NCBI GenBank assembly: GCA_027318945.1
Contig: DAHVOF010000063.1
Location: 1 to 6,397, forward strand
Length of the DNA: 6,397 bases
Direction of reading: 5' to 3'
From: Actinomycetota bacterium
GTDB lineage: Bacteria; Actinomycetota; Acidimicrobiia; Acidimicrobiales; Acidimicrobiaceae
Part shown: piece by piece, positions 6,123 through 6,397 of the stretch
How positions within the stretch are numbered: position 1 is the first letter of the stretch
Layout: every line of letters begins with the position of its first letter
Program-made: the position numbers and the translations under genes
The notes under the pieces: generated by a model
Database searches by the model: none
What the model was told of the DNA's origin: nothing
Seen by the model: only the letters and a program-made list of their open reading frames with translations

Positions 6123-6135
6123 GGGATAAAATCCC
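6123..6135 (-). other. Short hairpin between phoH and ybeY
   Basis: Right after the phoH stop the minus strand reads GGGAT-TTT-ATCCC, a 5-bp stem with a 3-nt loop and no T-run after it. It is too small for a terminator, and the operon order argues for read-through. It may be incidental or modestly affect mRNA stability. Confidence 0.25.
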
Positions 6136-6136
6136 C

Positions 6137-6397
6137 TCAGGCAATGGTGCCAACCCTTGCACGATCCACAGAATGATTTGCGCTCTCGTATGCGGCCACA
6201 ATCTCCGATACGATCTTATGTCTCACTACGTCTCGCTTGCCCAACCTCACGAATGCAAGATCCTCAATTCCAGAAAGGATCTCCTCGAGTCCGACTAAGC
6301 CAGACCTGCCCCCGGGAAGGTCGATCTGAGTCACGTCTCCAGTAATCACCGCTTTCGAGCCAAATCCGATTCTGGTAAGAAACATCTTCATCTGCTC
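6137..6397 (-). CDS. phoH: PhoH family protein, C-terminal part (cut by right edge)
   Basis: Only the last 86 codons plus the stop are in the window; the frame is open to the right edge and the ATP-binding P-loop lies outside. The visible part begins EQMKMFLTRIGFGSKAVITG and continues DVTQIDLPGGRSGL, a highly conserved PhoH block where GD in VTGD is part of the nucleotide-binding core. It is followed by the family's LAFVRLGKRDVVRHKIVSEIVAAYE tail. PhoH (PhoL) proteins are cytosolic ATPases thought to act in RNA metabolism, often encoded next to ybeY, as here. The internal ATG at 6391 is not the gene start, because the coding sequence clearly extends upstream. The C-terminus is complete, with no sign of truncation there. 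Confidence 0.95.
   Translation of the reverse strand, partial: EQMKMFLTRIGFGSKAVITGDVTQIDLPGGRSGLVGLEEILSGIEDLAFVRLGKRDVVRHKIVSEIVAAYESANHSVDRARVGTIA

Noticed and set aside
1..6397. A previously undescribed multi-gene system, CRISPR array or mobile element
   Set aside because: Every sizeable frame is a known housekeeping or transporter family in a conserved order. There are no arrays of spaced repeats, terminal inverted repeats, transposase, integrase or toxin–antitoxin-like pair.

Overview
The window is a compact block of housekeeping genes, all transcribed leftwards (minus strand). Gene order and protein character suggest an actinobacterium, most likely an uncultured or marine-type member of the Acidimicrobiia. 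The phoH–ybeY–HlyC/CorC–era–recO/uppS succession is the classic actinobacterial arrangement. YbeY has a long polar insert and an N-terminus like those I recall from Acidimicrobiia. A nitrobindin-type heme protein is also common in Actinobacteria. Base composition is moderate, roughly mid-50s percent GC by eye, lower than in most soil actinobacteria. The taxonomic call is inference from memory of the families, not a search.

Layout in the direction of transcription, right edge to left. First comes the 3' end of phoH (cut by the right edge), then ybeY, then a membrane HlyC/CorC-type CBS protein whose 3' end overlaps era by 8 nt. A 214-nt gap follows, part of it strikingly AT-rich and probably carrying a promoter. 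After it come a nitrobindin-like heme beta-barrel gene, uppS, a 52-codon two-helix membrane protein and recO. These four genes are linked by 4-nt stop/start overlaps (GTGA, ATGA, GTGA), so translational coupling is likely. A weak terminator-like hairpin straddles the recO stop codon. A 260-nt gap with two hairpins and a heptamer direct repeat separates recO from the N-terminal half of a major facilitator (MFS) transporter, which runs off the left edge.

The first set serves ribosome and rRNA quality control: YbeY endonuclease, Era GTPase for 30S assembly and the PhoH ATPase, with a CorC-type membrane protein alongside. The second set joins cell-wall lipid carrier synthesis (UppS), DNA repair (RecO), a heme/reactive-nitrogen protein and a small unrecognised membrane protein. 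The MFS gene looks like a separate transcription unit.

I found no CRISPR array, mobile element, tRNA or rRNA gene, and no convincing novel multi-gene system. The points most worth a second look are the tiny coupled membrane protein between uppS and recO, the nitrobindin gene inserted at the head of the uppS–recO unit, and the structured leader of the MFS gene.
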